IMG/VR virus record: IMGVR_UViG_3300046011_010468
Coordinates: 1-56,528 of that record
From: a virus
Length of the DNA stretch: 56,528 bases
Reading direction: 5' to 3' (one strand)
Shown: one piece after another, positions 29,081 through 37,600 of the stretch
Position numbering within the stretch: position 1 is the first letter of the stretch
Layout: each line of letters begins with the position of its first letter
Position numbers and translations under genes: made by a program
Notes under the pieces: model-generated
Database searches by the model: none
Told to the model about the DNA's origin: nothing
Seen by the model: the letters and a program-made list of their open reading frames with translations, nothing else

Positions 29081-29835
29081 GCGGTGAGTTGGAGGATATT
29101 GGAGTGTGTGGGGGGAGTGGGGAGGTTGAGGCGTCGGCGGACCCATTCGATGCCTCTCGGGGTGAAGCGGGTCTGGGTGAAGGCGTGGTCGTTCGCTTCG
29201 CCGGTGCGGAGGGCGAAGTAGCCGTCGGCCAGATGCTCGGCGTAGGGTTGGAGTTGGCCGCGCTCCCGAAAGAGGATGCGCTTGTCTTGCAGGCGGCGGG
29301 TGAAGTCCTGCGGGCCGATGCCAAGGAGCTTGGCGGTTTCGCGGATGCCGAAGGTGCCGCTGGCCTGGACGTAGTGCTCAACGAACTCGACGCTGGGCTT
29401 TTGCGCTTCGACGGTGAGTTTCAACGCCTCGGCCACGTCGTGGGTGTCTGCGAGCAGGCGGAGGGCCTCGGAGAAGGTCTTGGGGAGGTCGAACGGCGCG
29501 GGGAGGACGCTGTAGGTGCCGGTGCGGCGGAGGGTGGGGAGGACTTCGGCGGTGACCCACTTTTTGAAAGTCTTGGCCTCGGGGCGGCGGGATCGCAGGA
29601 CGAGCGAGTAGAGGCCGGACTCAGTGATGACCACCATCGTCTGCTTGCCTCCAAGGGTGTCAGCAATCCCGACACCCTTTTCATCGTCGTCGAGTCCGGC
29701 GACGGCCTCACGGTTGTTGGTGAGGCCAAGAGCGTTACATACATCCACCGCCACGAATTTGATGCCATCCTCTTCGAGGACGGTGCGGACGCGCTGGGTG
29801 CCGAAGGTGAAGGTTTGGAGGGCGGGAGTGCTCAT
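29077..29835 (-). CDS. BRO-N/ANT phage antirepressor
   Basis: This 252-residue protein has a Bro-N domain at about residues 15-105, shown by IKFVAVDVCNALGLTNNREA, DDDEKGVGIADTLGGKQTMV, ITESGLYSLVLRSR and AKTFKKWVTAEVLPTLRRTG. These are the classical Bro-N signature blocks. The C-terminal half (FGIRETAKLLGIGPQDFTRR, then LYF-like RILFRERGQLQPYAEH and RFTPRGIEWVRRRL) matches the ANT/KilAC DNA-binding domain. Such proteins relieve repression or control early gene expression. It is on the minus strand in the early operon, about 0.7 kb from the XRE repressor. Confidence 0.92.
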   Translation of the reverse strand: MSTPALQTFTFGTQRVRTVLEEDGIKFVAVDVCNALGLTNNREAVAGLDDDEKGVGIADTLGGKQTMVVITESGLYSLVLRSRRPEAKTFKKWVTAEVLPTLRRTGTYSVLPAPFDLPKTFSEALRLLADTHDVAEALKLTVEAQKPSVEFVEHYVQASGTFGIRETAKLLGIGPQDFTRRLQDKRILFRERGQLQPYAEHLADGYFALRTGEANDHAFTQTRFTPRGIEWVRRRLNLPTPPTHSNILQLTA

Positions 29836-29864
29836 GGGTGGGAGAGGCCAGAGGGTGGGGAGGG

Positions 29865-30107
29865 TTAGACGGTCAGGCCGAAGTGTTTGCGGGTGATGTA
29901 GAGGTGGTCGCCGAGGCGGGAGTCGGGGGTAACTTCGCTGGCGTCGGGGCTGGAGGTCCAGAGTTCGGACTCGGGGGCGCGGAGTTCGATGATGTGGATG
30001 AGGGTGAGGGCGACGCTGGCCTCGTCGCGGCTGGTGGAGCCGTGGTAGCTGCGGAGGGTGCGCAGGAGGTCTTTGGCGAAGGCGAGTTGGTTGGCGTCGA
30101 GTGGCAT
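29865..30107 (-). CDS. Small hypothetical protein
   Basis: Starting at ATG 30107, this gene encodes 80 residues beginning MPLDANQLAFAKDLLRTLRS and continuing as helix (EASVALTLIHIIELRAPESE), then a short C-terminal part. The longer upstream frame is low complexity and not used. A TTGACTGG-type microrepeat (30123-30150) fills the leader. No family is recognised. Confidence 0.55.
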   Translation of the reverse strand: MPLDANQLAFAKDLLRTLRSYHGSTSRDEASVALTLIHIIELRAPESELWTSSPDASEVTPDSRLGDHLYITRKHFGLTV

Positions 30108-30122
30108 GGGGGCGGGTGATGA

Positions 30123-30150
30123 GGTTGACTTGGTTGACTGGATTGACGGG
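30123..30150 (-). repeat. TTGACTGG-type microrepeat
   Basis: Three 9-bp units lie in the leader between the small gene at 29865-30107 and the frameshifted ORF. Confidence 0.55.
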
Positions 30151-30165
30151 GCAGGAATGCCCCGG

Positions 30166-30269
30166 TTACGCGGCGGCGACTTGGGGGGCGAATTTGGGGC
30201 CGAGGGTGCGCTGGACGATGTCGGCGGTGATGTCGGCGGTGCGGAGGTGGACTTCGCGCTTGGGTCCAT
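30166..30269 (-). pseudogene. Possible frameshifted small gene
   Basis: ATG 30269 leads into the frame for only two codons, then the neighbouring frame continues with strong third-position GC bias to TAA 30166-30168 (KREVHLRTADITADIVQRTL, then GPKFAPQVAAA). One extra C in the ACCCA run near 30263 would fuse both into a 34-residue protein. It could be a real frameshift mutation, a sequencing error or a programmed -1 slip. As written it is not a clean gene. Confidence 0.35.
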
Positions 30270-30272
30270 CGT

Positions 30273-30470
30273 TTAGGCGGCTTCGAGTTTGATTCCGGCG
30301 GGTTCGAGCTTGCGGTTGATGAGGCGGGCGATGAGGCCGGTGGGGGTGGTGCGCTGGAGGTGCGCGTTGGCCTCCAGGTCGCGGCGCAGCTCGGGCGGGA
30401 GCTGGCTGAGGTTGAGCTTGAGGAGGACTTCGCCGGCGTCAGTGTCGTGGGGGAGTGGGTCGTCGGGCAT
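30273..30470 (-). CDS. Ribbon-helix-helix-like small protein
   Basis: I choose ATG 30470 (MPDDPLPHDTDAGEVLLKLN); ATG 30503 would lengthen it into the operator region. The 65-residue product ends LPPELRRDLEANAHLQRTTP, then TGLIARLINRKLEP. A beta strand (EVLLKLNLS) followed by two helices fits an Arc/MetJ-type RHH DNA-binding fold. It is divergent from the XRE gene and is the first gene of the leftward early operon, so it may be the counter-regulator of that switch. Confidence 0.55.
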   Translation of the reverse strand: MPDDPLPHDTDAGEVLLKLNLSQLPPELRRDLEANAHLQRTTPTGLIARLINRKLEPAGIKLEAA

Positions 30471-30570
30471 GGGTTTGTGTGCAGTTCGTGCTACTCTGTG
30501 CATATTGCTCTTTCTGGGGTGGCGTGCAACTTCAATTTGCAAATAATGCAAGCGGGTGCATTCTGCACAT
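30471..30570. promoter_or_regulatory. Divergent switch region
   Basis: These 100 bp separate the RHH-like gene (minus) and the XRE gene (plus). TGTGCA/TGCACA half-sites occur at about 30488-30492 and 30563-30568, and TGCA-TTC-TGCA at 30557-30567. The region is AT-richer than its flanks and should contain both early promoters. Confidence 0.55.
30537..30551. promoter_or_regulatory. Inverted repeat operator candidate
   Basis: TTGCA-AATAA-TGCAA is a perfect 5-bp inverted repeat with a 5-bp centre, 20 bp upstream of the XRE start. This spacing suits a dimeric XRE repressor. Confidence 0.55.
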
Positions 30571-31182
30571 ATGACTATTACTGGTGAGGCACTTAAAGCG
30601 TGGCGCGAAGGGCGTCGGCTGTCGCAGGTCGACGTCGGGGGCATGCTGTGCGTGTCTCACTCAGCGGTGAACCGATGGGAGTCCGGCCAAGACATTCCGG
30701 GTCCGGCGCAGTTGCTGCTGGGGATGCTCATTCACGGCGAGATGCCGTTTGGGAAGCCGGAGGACACGAGCGCCGAGGAGGAGAAGCACTTCTGGCAGTT
30801 GAAGCTGTCCCTGGCCGACTGGCACAAGCTGGAAGGTCTGGCGGCGGCGGCGGGATTCGCGACGGTGCGGGATTACCTGCTGTCGCTCATTCAGGAGCAT
30901 TTGGCTTCGGAGGGTTTTGCTGGACAGTCTTATAATTATGGAAATAATAACCCTGTATGCCAGACTCCCTACTCAAATGTCGCGACTGTCATTTCCTCCG
31001 AAACCGGCCCCAAAGCGCCATCACTCCCAACCTCGGGTGCTCCTATTGTCCCGCTACCGACAGCACACTGGTCCGGGGCCGGAAAGGCCGCCGCAAAGGC
31101 GGCCGAGATCGAGGCCCAGACGCCAGTGAGCGCCGAGCGGCAGGCGGTGGGGCATGAGGTGCCGAAACGCCGGAAGAAGTGA
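30571..31182 (+). CDS. XRE-family repressor
   Basis: From ATG 30571 the first 60 residues form a clear XRE helix-turn-helix: ITGEALKAWREGRRLSQVDV, GGMLCVSHSAVNRWESGQDI and PGPAQLLLGMLI. The middle region (FWQLKLSLADWHKLEGLAAA) is helical and could dimerise. After about residue 120 the frame overlaps a zinc-ribbon ORF in another frame, and codon bias falls for about 35 codons, so the true C-terminus is uncertain. Divergent orientation and nearby inverted repeats suggest that it is the lysogeny or early-gene repressor. The BRO/ANT antirepressor is its likely antagonist. Confidence 0.8.
   Translation: MTITGEALKAWREGRRLSQVDVGGMLCVSHSAVNRWESGQDIPGPAQLLLGMLIHGEMPFGKPEDTSAEEEKHFWQLKLSLADWHKLEGLAAAAGFATVRDYLLSLIQEHLASEGFAGQSYNYGNNNPVCQTPYSNVATVISSETGPKAPSLPTSGAPIVPLPTAHWSGAGKAAAKAAEIEAQTPVSAERQAVGHEVPKRRKK
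30957..31157 (+). CDS. Zinc-ribbon ORF overlapping the XRE gene
   Basis: In a different plus frame, ATG 30957 starts MPDSLLKCRDCHFL, with CSYCPATDSTLVRGRKGRR further on. Two CxxC pairs about 20 residues apart form a zinc-ribbon pattern followed by a basic tail; total length is 66 residues. Third-position GC bias supports this frame from 30957 to about 31060, after which it favours the XRE frame. An AT-rich TATAAT-like box precedes the ATG. It may be an independent gene, or a sign that the two genes were fused or shifted. Confidence 0.5.
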   Translation: MPDSLLKCRDCHFLRNRPQSAITPNLGCSYCPATDSTLVRGRKGRRKGGRDRGPDASERRAAGGGA

Positions 31183-31210
31183 ACCACCGAAGGCACGGAA
31201 CACACGGAAT
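31181..31210. repeat. Dispersed ACCACCGAAGGCACGG-type element
   Basis: The phrase ACCACCGAAGGCACGGAAC and the bases after it follow the XRE stop. I know similar phrases as dispersed intergenic sequence in Planctomycetes and Verrucomicrobia; this is from memory and unverified. Confidence 0.35.
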
Positions 31211-31223
31211 CTTTGCTTATGGC

Positions 31224-31239
31224 TGTCGCAACAAAACCC
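31224..31239 (+). promoter_or_regulatory. Shared 16-bp element upstream of HTH gene
   Basis: TGTCGCAACAAAACCC is identical to the copy upstream of scaffold and ends 23 bp before ATG 31263. The surrounding sequence is unrelated, so the match stands out as a site rather than a larger duplication. Confidence 0.5.
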
Positions 31240-31262
31240 AACCTTAATGACGATCTTGAAGC

Positions 31263-31679
31263 ATGAAGCCGCTCCCCCCTGCCCTGCGAAATGGCCTGCT
31301 GCGGATGCGGCGGGAGAATGCGACGTTTTCGACGATCTCGAAGGCGTTTGGGGTGCCGGTGGGGACGGTGAAGAGTGTGTGTAGTAAGGAGGGTGTGAAG
31401 CCGCGCATGGAACCCCTAGTTGCGAAGGGGAAGGCCCAGAAGATGGAACCCCGGAAGAAAGAGGGGAGAGGGGAGAGGATAGAGGCGGTGCATCGGGGGC
31501 TGCGGCTGGAGGATATGCCGGGGCGGACGAGGTGGGAGCGGCGGAGCACGTTTGCGCTGTTCAAGCGGGGCGAGTGGCCCCCCCTGCACTGGCATATTCC
31601 GACGAAGCTGGAGGGCGCGGAGTTGCGCGAGATGCTGATGGAGCGGGCGGTGATGTATAAACCCAAAGCGAAGCCATGA
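31263..31679 (+). CDS. HTH protein, sigma-region-4-like N-terminus
   Basis: The 138-residue protein begins with a helix-turn-helix: LRNGLLRMRRENATFSTISK followed by AFGVPVGTVKSVCSKEGV. This is the order seen in sigma-region-4-like and Hin-like HTHs (AFGVPVGTVKS as recognition helix). The rest is Lys/Arg-rich with Trp motifs (WPPLHWHIPTKLEGAEL). It is in the plus cassette, coupled by a 4-bp overlap to the RusA-like gene, and has the shared 16-bp element upstream. It could be a late-gene activator, which is an inference. Confidence 0.6.
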   Translation: MKPLPPALRNGLLRMRRENATFSTISKAFGVPVGTVKSVCSKEGVKPRMEPLVAKGKAQKMEPRKKEGRGERIEAVHRGLRLEDMPGRTRWERRSTFALFKRGEWPPLHWHIPTKLEGAELREMLMERAVMYKPKAKP

Positions 31680-32230
31680 AGAGTTCCAAGTTTGAAGTTC
31701 AAAGTTCCAAGGGTGGCGCGGAGTCTCCCCTTCCCCCAGTCTTCGAGTCTCCTCGTCTTCGCCTTTGGTTGCCGGGGTATCATACGCCGTCGTTGAACCT
31801 TACGGCGGGGAAGCATTGGTCGAAGGTGCGGCGGCTGCGGCTGGAGACGGCGGCGGCGCTGTATGAGGCCATGCGGGAGTTTCAAGTTTCAAGTTCCAGG
31901 TTTCAAGTTGAAGAGGCCAAGAGGGTGTTGTCGAAGATTCTGCTCAAGGTGCCGCTGGAGACGCGGCGGGGGAAAAAGCCGGCGAAACCCGAACGTCCGG
32001 CGTGGCTGCGGATCGAGCGGGTGGCGTGCGTGCCGCTGGATGAAGAGAACTTCAAAGGGGGGACCAAGGGCCTCACGGATCTGCTGCGCTACGCGTTTCC
32101 GACCGTGCTGCTGGATGATGCGCCGGGGTATGTGGTGATGGAGCATGTGCAGACGTGGTGCCCGAAGCGGTGCGAGGAAGGGACGTGGGTCGAGCTGAGA
32201 CTCGATGCAGGAATGACGAAACCCAACTGA
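31676..32230 (+). CDS. RusA-like Holliday junction resolvase
   Basis: The 184-residue product shows RusA features. An N-terminal strand with NLTAGKHWSKVRRLR precedes the core, which contains PLDEENFKGGTKGLTDLL (Asp122, Asn125, Lys127, Asp135) and then LLDDAPGYVVMEHVQTW (Asp147/148). Spacing of acidic and Lys residues fits the RusA metal site. Such enzymes cut four-way junctions before packaging. Two TTCAAGT-type heptad repeats are translated in the N-terminal third (KFEVQSSK and REFQVSSSRFQVEEAK). It is coupled to the HTH gene and ends before a strong hairpin. Confidence 0.75.
   Translation: MKSSKFEVQSSKGGAESPLPPVFESPRLRLWLPGYHTPSLNLTAGKHWSKVRRLRLETAAALYEAMREFQVSSSRFQVEEAKRVLSKILLKVPLETRRGKKPAKPERPAWLRIERVACVPLDEENFKGGTKGLTDLLRYAFPTVLLDDAPGYVVMEHVQTWCPKRCEEGTWVELRLDAGMTKPN
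31681..31711 (+). repeat. TTCAAGT-type heptad repeat in RusA-like gene
   Basis: Degenerate heptads at the start of the gene are read as SSKFEVQSSK, so the authentic N-terminus may lie further downstream. Confidence 0.6.
31879..31913 (+). repeat. TTCAAGT heptad repeat inside RusA-like gene
   Basis: Four to five heptads (TTCAAGT, TTCCAGG) are read as FQVSSSRFQVEE, in a loop before the catalytic core. Confidence 0.7.
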
Positions 32231-32254
32231 CGAATGATGAACGCTGACCGCTGA

Positions 32255-33252
<998 letters not shown>

Positions 33253-33257
33253 GGTGT

Positions 33258-33452
33258 TCAGTGTTGGAGGTTGCGGCCGAGGAGGATGAGTTTGGATTTG
33301 GCGGCGGCGTAGAGTTCTTGGTCGATCAGGCGATAGATGGTCCGCAGCTCGATGATGGTGTCGGCTCGGGAGATGACGGCGGGCCTGGGGCCGGGGGCGC
33401 TGGGGAGGCGTGGGCGGGTGTCGCGTGGTGGGGGCGTGTAGGGGCGGGGCAT
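33258..33452 (-). CDS. Small hypothetical protein
   Basis: This 64-residue product has a Pro/Arg-rich N-terminus (MPRPYTPPPRDTRPRLPSAP) and a helical C-terminal half (RADTIIELRTIYRLIDQELY, then AAAKSKLILLGRN). It starts 40 bp after the upstream gene and ends 5 bp before the next start. Nothing about function is visible beyond possible protein-protein interaction by the helix. Confidence 0.45.
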   Translation of the reverse strand: MPRPYTPPPRDTRPRLPSAPGPRPAVISRADTIIELRTIYRLIDQELYAAAKSKLILLGRNLQH

Positions 33453-33492
33453 GGTAAGCGAAAAATGAAGGTGGAATGATGAAGGATGAATT

Positions 33493-33846
33493 TTAAGCGG
33501 TGGGGCGTGGTTGGGAGAGGTAGTCGGGGCGGTTTTGGTTGGCGCGGATGGCGCGGCTGAGGCGCTGCAAGAGGGGTTTGTCGTTGGTGCAGATGTTGAA
33601 GACGTGGGAGACGTTGAGGAAGTTCCCCCAGACGTGGACGAGCTTGTCGCGGCGGGCGGCGTCGCGCAGAATGGGACTAAAGAAGCCGTGGCGCTGGCTG
33701 CCGGCGGCGTAGAGGAAGTTGCCGAACTCCTCGAACTTGCGGTCGAGGGGCTCGGTGGCGAGGAGATCGAAGAGGTGGTCGAGCGATTCCTTGGGGTGAT
33801 ACGACGGTGGGCCGTTGGAGTTGATGAGGAGGATGGGGGTGCTCAT
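33493..33846 (-). CDS. Hypothetical protein
   Basis: The 117-residue protein begins MSTPILLINSNGPPSYHPKE and is mostly helical (LDHLFDLLATEPLDRKFEEF; RRDKLVHVWGNFLNVSHVFN). Aromatic-rich segments (FGNFLYAAGSQRHGFF) give a hydrophobic core. No family is recognised. It lies in the small-gene part of the early operon, 13 bp downstream of the preceding coding sequence. Confidence 0.55.
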   Translation of the reverse strand: MSTPILLINSNGPPSYHPKESLDHLFDLLATEPLDRKFEEFGNFLYAAGSQRHGFFSPILRDAARRDKLVHVWGNFLNVSHVFNICTNDKPLLQRLSRAIRANQNRPDYLSQPRPTA

Positions 33847-33859
33847 GGCGGTGTGTGGG

Positions 33860-34198
33860 TTAAAGTTTAATGCCGTGCTGTTTGAGCGTGTGTTTGGTGG
33901 CGGCGACGAGCATCTGGCGTTGGTAGCGGTCTTCGGGTGTCATGTGTTGGCCTTGGTGGATGAGCACGGTGTCGAGGGCGGCGGTGACGTTGGCGAGGTC
34001 GTCGAGGAGGCTGCCGGGCTCGGTGGGGAGCGCGGGAGACTCGATGCCGCGCTTGAGGATGTCCTGGCAGCAGTGGAGGACGTAGCTGGGGCCGGATTGT
34101 TCGTTGGCGGGGTAGTTGTCGAGTTCCGCGACGAAGTTTTGCAGGTTGTTGAGGACTTGCTGGGGCGTGTAGGGTTGGGGGGCGGTGGGGGTGCTCAT
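33860..34198 (-). CDS. Hypothetical helical protein
   Basis: From ATG 34198 this encodes 112 residues with a Pro/Thr-rich start (MSTPTAPQPYTPQQVLNNLQ) and long helices (LVLHCCQ-like segment YVLHCCQDILKRGIESPALP; SLLDDLANVTAALDTVLIHQ). A terminal basic helix follows (RQMLVAATKHTLKQHGIKL). The upstream extension of the frame is low complexity and rejected. Family unknown. Confidence 0.5.
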   Translation of the reverse strand: MSTPTAPQPYTPQQVLNNLQNFVAELDNYPANEQSGPSYVLHCCQDILKRGIESPALPTEPGSLLDDLANVTAALDTVLIHQGQHMTPEDRYQRQMLVAATKHTLKQHGIKL

Positions 34199-34211
34199 GG
34201 CGGTGGGTGGG

Positions 34212-34547
34212 TTAGAGGGGGAGGAAGGCGACGGGGTCGGAGAAGGATTCACCGTTGACGCGGACGGTGTAGTCGCGGCCTTCGATCTGGACGGGTTGGC
34301 CGTGTTCAAGTTCGACAGCCGCAGCGATCTCGGCGCGTTTGGCGTCCAGTTCGGCAGCTTTCCCGGGATAGTCTGCGGTGAGGACGCTGGTGTCGCGGTG
34401 CGTCCAGGCGAGTTCGCCATGCTGGTTGGTCGGCTTGTCGCCGTATTGCGCGCTGATGCCCTCCTGGGTGCGGACGCGGATGCGTGCGGAGGTGCTACGG
34501 AAGCCTTTGACGCGGATGACTTGATCGTGGGTGAGGGGCGTGTTCAT
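34212..34547 (-). CDS. Hypothetical protein, first of the early minus block
   Basis: The 111-residue product starts MNTPLTHDQVIRVKGFRSTS and is beta-rich (ARIRVRTQEGISAQYGDKPT), with a helical middle (KAAELDAKRAEIAAAVELEH) and beta C-terminus (QIEGRDYTVRVNGESFSDPV). It is preceded by about 100 bp of non-coding DNA after the giant gene, where an early promoter may lie. No family is recognised. Confidence 0.55.
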   Translation of the reverse strand: MNTPLTHDQVIRVKGFRSTSARIRVRTQEGISAQYGDKPTNQHGELAWTHRDTSVLTADYPGKAAELDAKRAEIAAAVELEHGQPVQIEGRDYTVRVNGESFSDPVAFLPL

Positions 34548-34620
34548 GACAGCCCGACATTACGCTACCATCTTGGTTTCGTCAACGATGAAAGCGAGAT
34601 TTAAGGGCGTAGCGGGACTT

Positions 34621-34645
34621 TATTGACCGGGGTGACCGGATTGTC
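34621..34645 (-). repeat. TTGACCGGG-type microrepeat at end of giant gene
   Basis: Two to three degenerate 9-bp units follow the giant gene's stop. The 34548-34649 gap also holds a TTTCGTCAACGATGAAAGCG inverted-looking stretch but no clear terminator. Confidence 0.45.
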
Positions 34646-34649
34646 GGAT

Positions 34650-37600
34650 TTACAGGCTGGCGGCCTGGCGCACGAGGAGGGGGGCGCGTTGTTTGATGCG
34701 CTGGTATTCGCTGAGGGCGGTTTCGTAGAGTTGGCGGCTTTCGGGCGGGAGGGACTGGCGGAAGCGCTGGCGGGCGGTTTCGGCGGTGATGCCTGCTTTT
34801 TTGCTGCCGCCGATGAGAGCGGCGGGGTCGATGATGCTGAGGGTCTTGTTGACATCGCCTTCGGTTTCCATCGGGACGCCGAGTTCCTTGAGCTTGCGGA
34901 CGAGGTTCTTGATGGCGGTCGGGTTTGGCTCGTCCTGGGCGAGCTGGGCGACGAGGAGGCGTTTGGCGCGGCTGGTGACGGTGGTGCCGTAGTCGAAGCC
35001 GGGCTGGGCGTCGTAGCCGTTGGCGGCGCGGAAGTCGTCGGCCTGGCGGTAGAGGTTCGGGGCGGCGGATTTGACGTTCATGCCGAACACCGAGCGGATG
35101 ATGGTCTGCACGGGGTCGTAGGTGGCGAGGGTCTTGTTGACCTGCCGGGTGCCGGCGCGGGTGAGCGCTCCGCCTTCGCCAATGCCCACAGCGGCGGCGG
35201 CATCGGGTAGGAGCGGTGGCAGCAGGACGCCGGCGGCGTGCTGGGTGTAGGCTCCGAGCAGTTCGCGGGTGCTCATGTCGGCCTCGGTGAGGTGTCGGCC
35301 GGAGAAGGTGTCGCGATTGGTGATCCACGAGACGGCGAGATTGCCCACGGGGCCGGCGGCGGCGGTCTGACGCCAGAAGGTCTGCCAGGCGTTTTCCTTC
35401 TCCTCGAGTGGCACGATCTTCTGGCCGAGGAGATCGGCAAAGGGCATGATGGCGGAGATGTCGAACTGCTGGACCTGACCCTGGCCACTGCGCACGGGCA
35501 GGAGCATGGAGAACATGTGCAGGCCGCCGAGACCGAGGATGCCTTTGCCGCGACCGAAGAGGTCTTTTTTGATCTCGTCGCGGTCGTCGTCGTCCAAGCC
35601 CAGCAGCATGGCGCTGAGGGCGCTGATGGCAGCGGGGAAGGCCAAGGCGGCGCTCAGGGCGATGGGGCGCTCCTTGGCGGCGAGGCCGAGGATGCGGGTG
35701 GACTCGCGGAAGAAGGAGAAGAACGGGTTCACAAAGCGACCTGCAGCACGGGTGGTGGCGCTGCCGCCAAGGCGGTCGTAATACGGGAACCACTTTCTGA
35801 CATGGCCTGCGGCCATGGATGCTTGATCCTGGATGCTGGATGCTGGATTTTCAGAGGCGAAAGTGGCTTTTGCTTTGAGGTAGGCGGCGATCTTGTAGAA
35901 GTCGTCGGGGACGCGGCGGTATTCGGCGAGCTGCTCGTGGGTGGCGTGGAATTTGGCACCAAAGTCGAAGAACAGGCGCTGGATCAGGCCGGGGTTGAAG
36001 TTCTCGACGGTGGCGGCATCGGGCAGGAGGCCTTTGAGGCGTTCGCGCACGAGGCTGCTGTAGGCATCCCCACCGAGGACGCCGTGTTCGATGAGCTCGG
36101 CATACTGCGGGCCGCCCTTGCGCATGATTTCGAGGGCCTGGCGGTAGTAGGGCCAGTTGCCGGGGTTCATGATGTTGCTGCCGCCGAGGTAGGCGAAGAC
36201 GGTGTTGCCGACGGCATCGCGGATGTGGGAGCCGGGGTTCCAGACGAGCTTGCCGGACTTCCACTTGCGCAGGATGGCGTCGTAGAAGCGCAGGGCGGCA
36301 TTCGGCACGTCCATCTTGTCGAGGATCTGCGCGGCGATGTCTTTCTGCACGAATTTCCCAGCGAGCGGGCCGAAGCGGTCGTTGTCGGGAATCTCGGTGT
36401 ATCCCTGGAGCGACACGTCGCTGACCCATTCCTTGTTCTTGGCCGTCTCGTTGAGGAGTTCCATCGTCGCGGCGTTGTGCGTCTGGGCGAGCACGTAGCG
36501 GGCGATGGAGTAAACGGGGTCTTTGATCAGCTTCGGCGGGTCGAAGGGGTTTTCCTTCCGGTAGGTGGCTTTTTGGTGCTCGATGGCGGCCTTCACCATA
36601 CCGGCGAGGGCCGGGGAGAGCTTCTGCGGCGTGTCGAGGTCGGCACGGGTGAGCATGCCGATCTGACGGCGCACTTCGCGGCGCTGGGCGTGGTCGAGCG
36701 GGGCGAACATGGCCTGCATCGCCTTGTCGTTGCCGTGGCGCTCCTGGAGCATGTCGAGGGCCTGCCGGCGGATGAAGTCGGAGTAGAACGCATCGCGGGT
36801 GGCTGCATCGCGGAAGCGCCAAGCGTTGCGTCCGCCTTCCTGGCGGTTCACGGTGGGGTGCTGGCCGTCCTTCCCCTTGCGGGAGGTGTCCACGATGTGG
36901 AAGGCGGTGGTGCGCTGCTGCATCAGGTCTTTCACGCCGAGCTTGAAGGCGGCGAGCACGCTGCCGCCGGATTCCATGGCCTCGTCGAGCATGTAGCGGG
37001 GCATCCAGCCGTTGGCCTGGAGTTCCTCGAAGGTGTCCGGGTGCATGATGCCCTGGCGCACGAGTTCGGTGCCGGTGTCACGCAGCATCTGGCGCAGGCG
37101 GTTGCCGAGGGCCTGCATGGCGGGTGGCAGGCTGCTCATGGGGATCTTGTTCTCCATGGCGTCGAAGAGCTGCTCGCGGTAGGCGGGGTTCTCGGCGAAT
37201 TCCTTCGGGTAGGCGAGATCGGACAGGCGCGGGTTGCCGCTGAGGGCGCGGATGAGGTCGTTCGACTTCTCAGCTCCCCAGGCGGCCTTGCGTTGCATCT
37301 CGTGGCTGAGGGCCAGCCATTCACGCGGCATCATGGCCGTGGGCAGGAGTTGATCGACCACGACGTTTTTGGCCCAGGCACCGAGGCCGGCGGGCTGGTT
37401 CAGCCATGCGGCGACGGCATCGGGGGCTTTGCGGATGTCCTTGCCGGAGACGCGCAGGAAGCCCTGGGCGATGGCGTTGCCGGCCTTCGCGGCGGCAGCG
37501 GCGTCGAGTTCGCCGAGCTGGGTGCCGAGTTTCGCGAGGGCTTGGTTGCCGGGGAGGTAGCGGCCGGTGTTGGTCACAGCGGCGATGGTCTGGCCGACGG

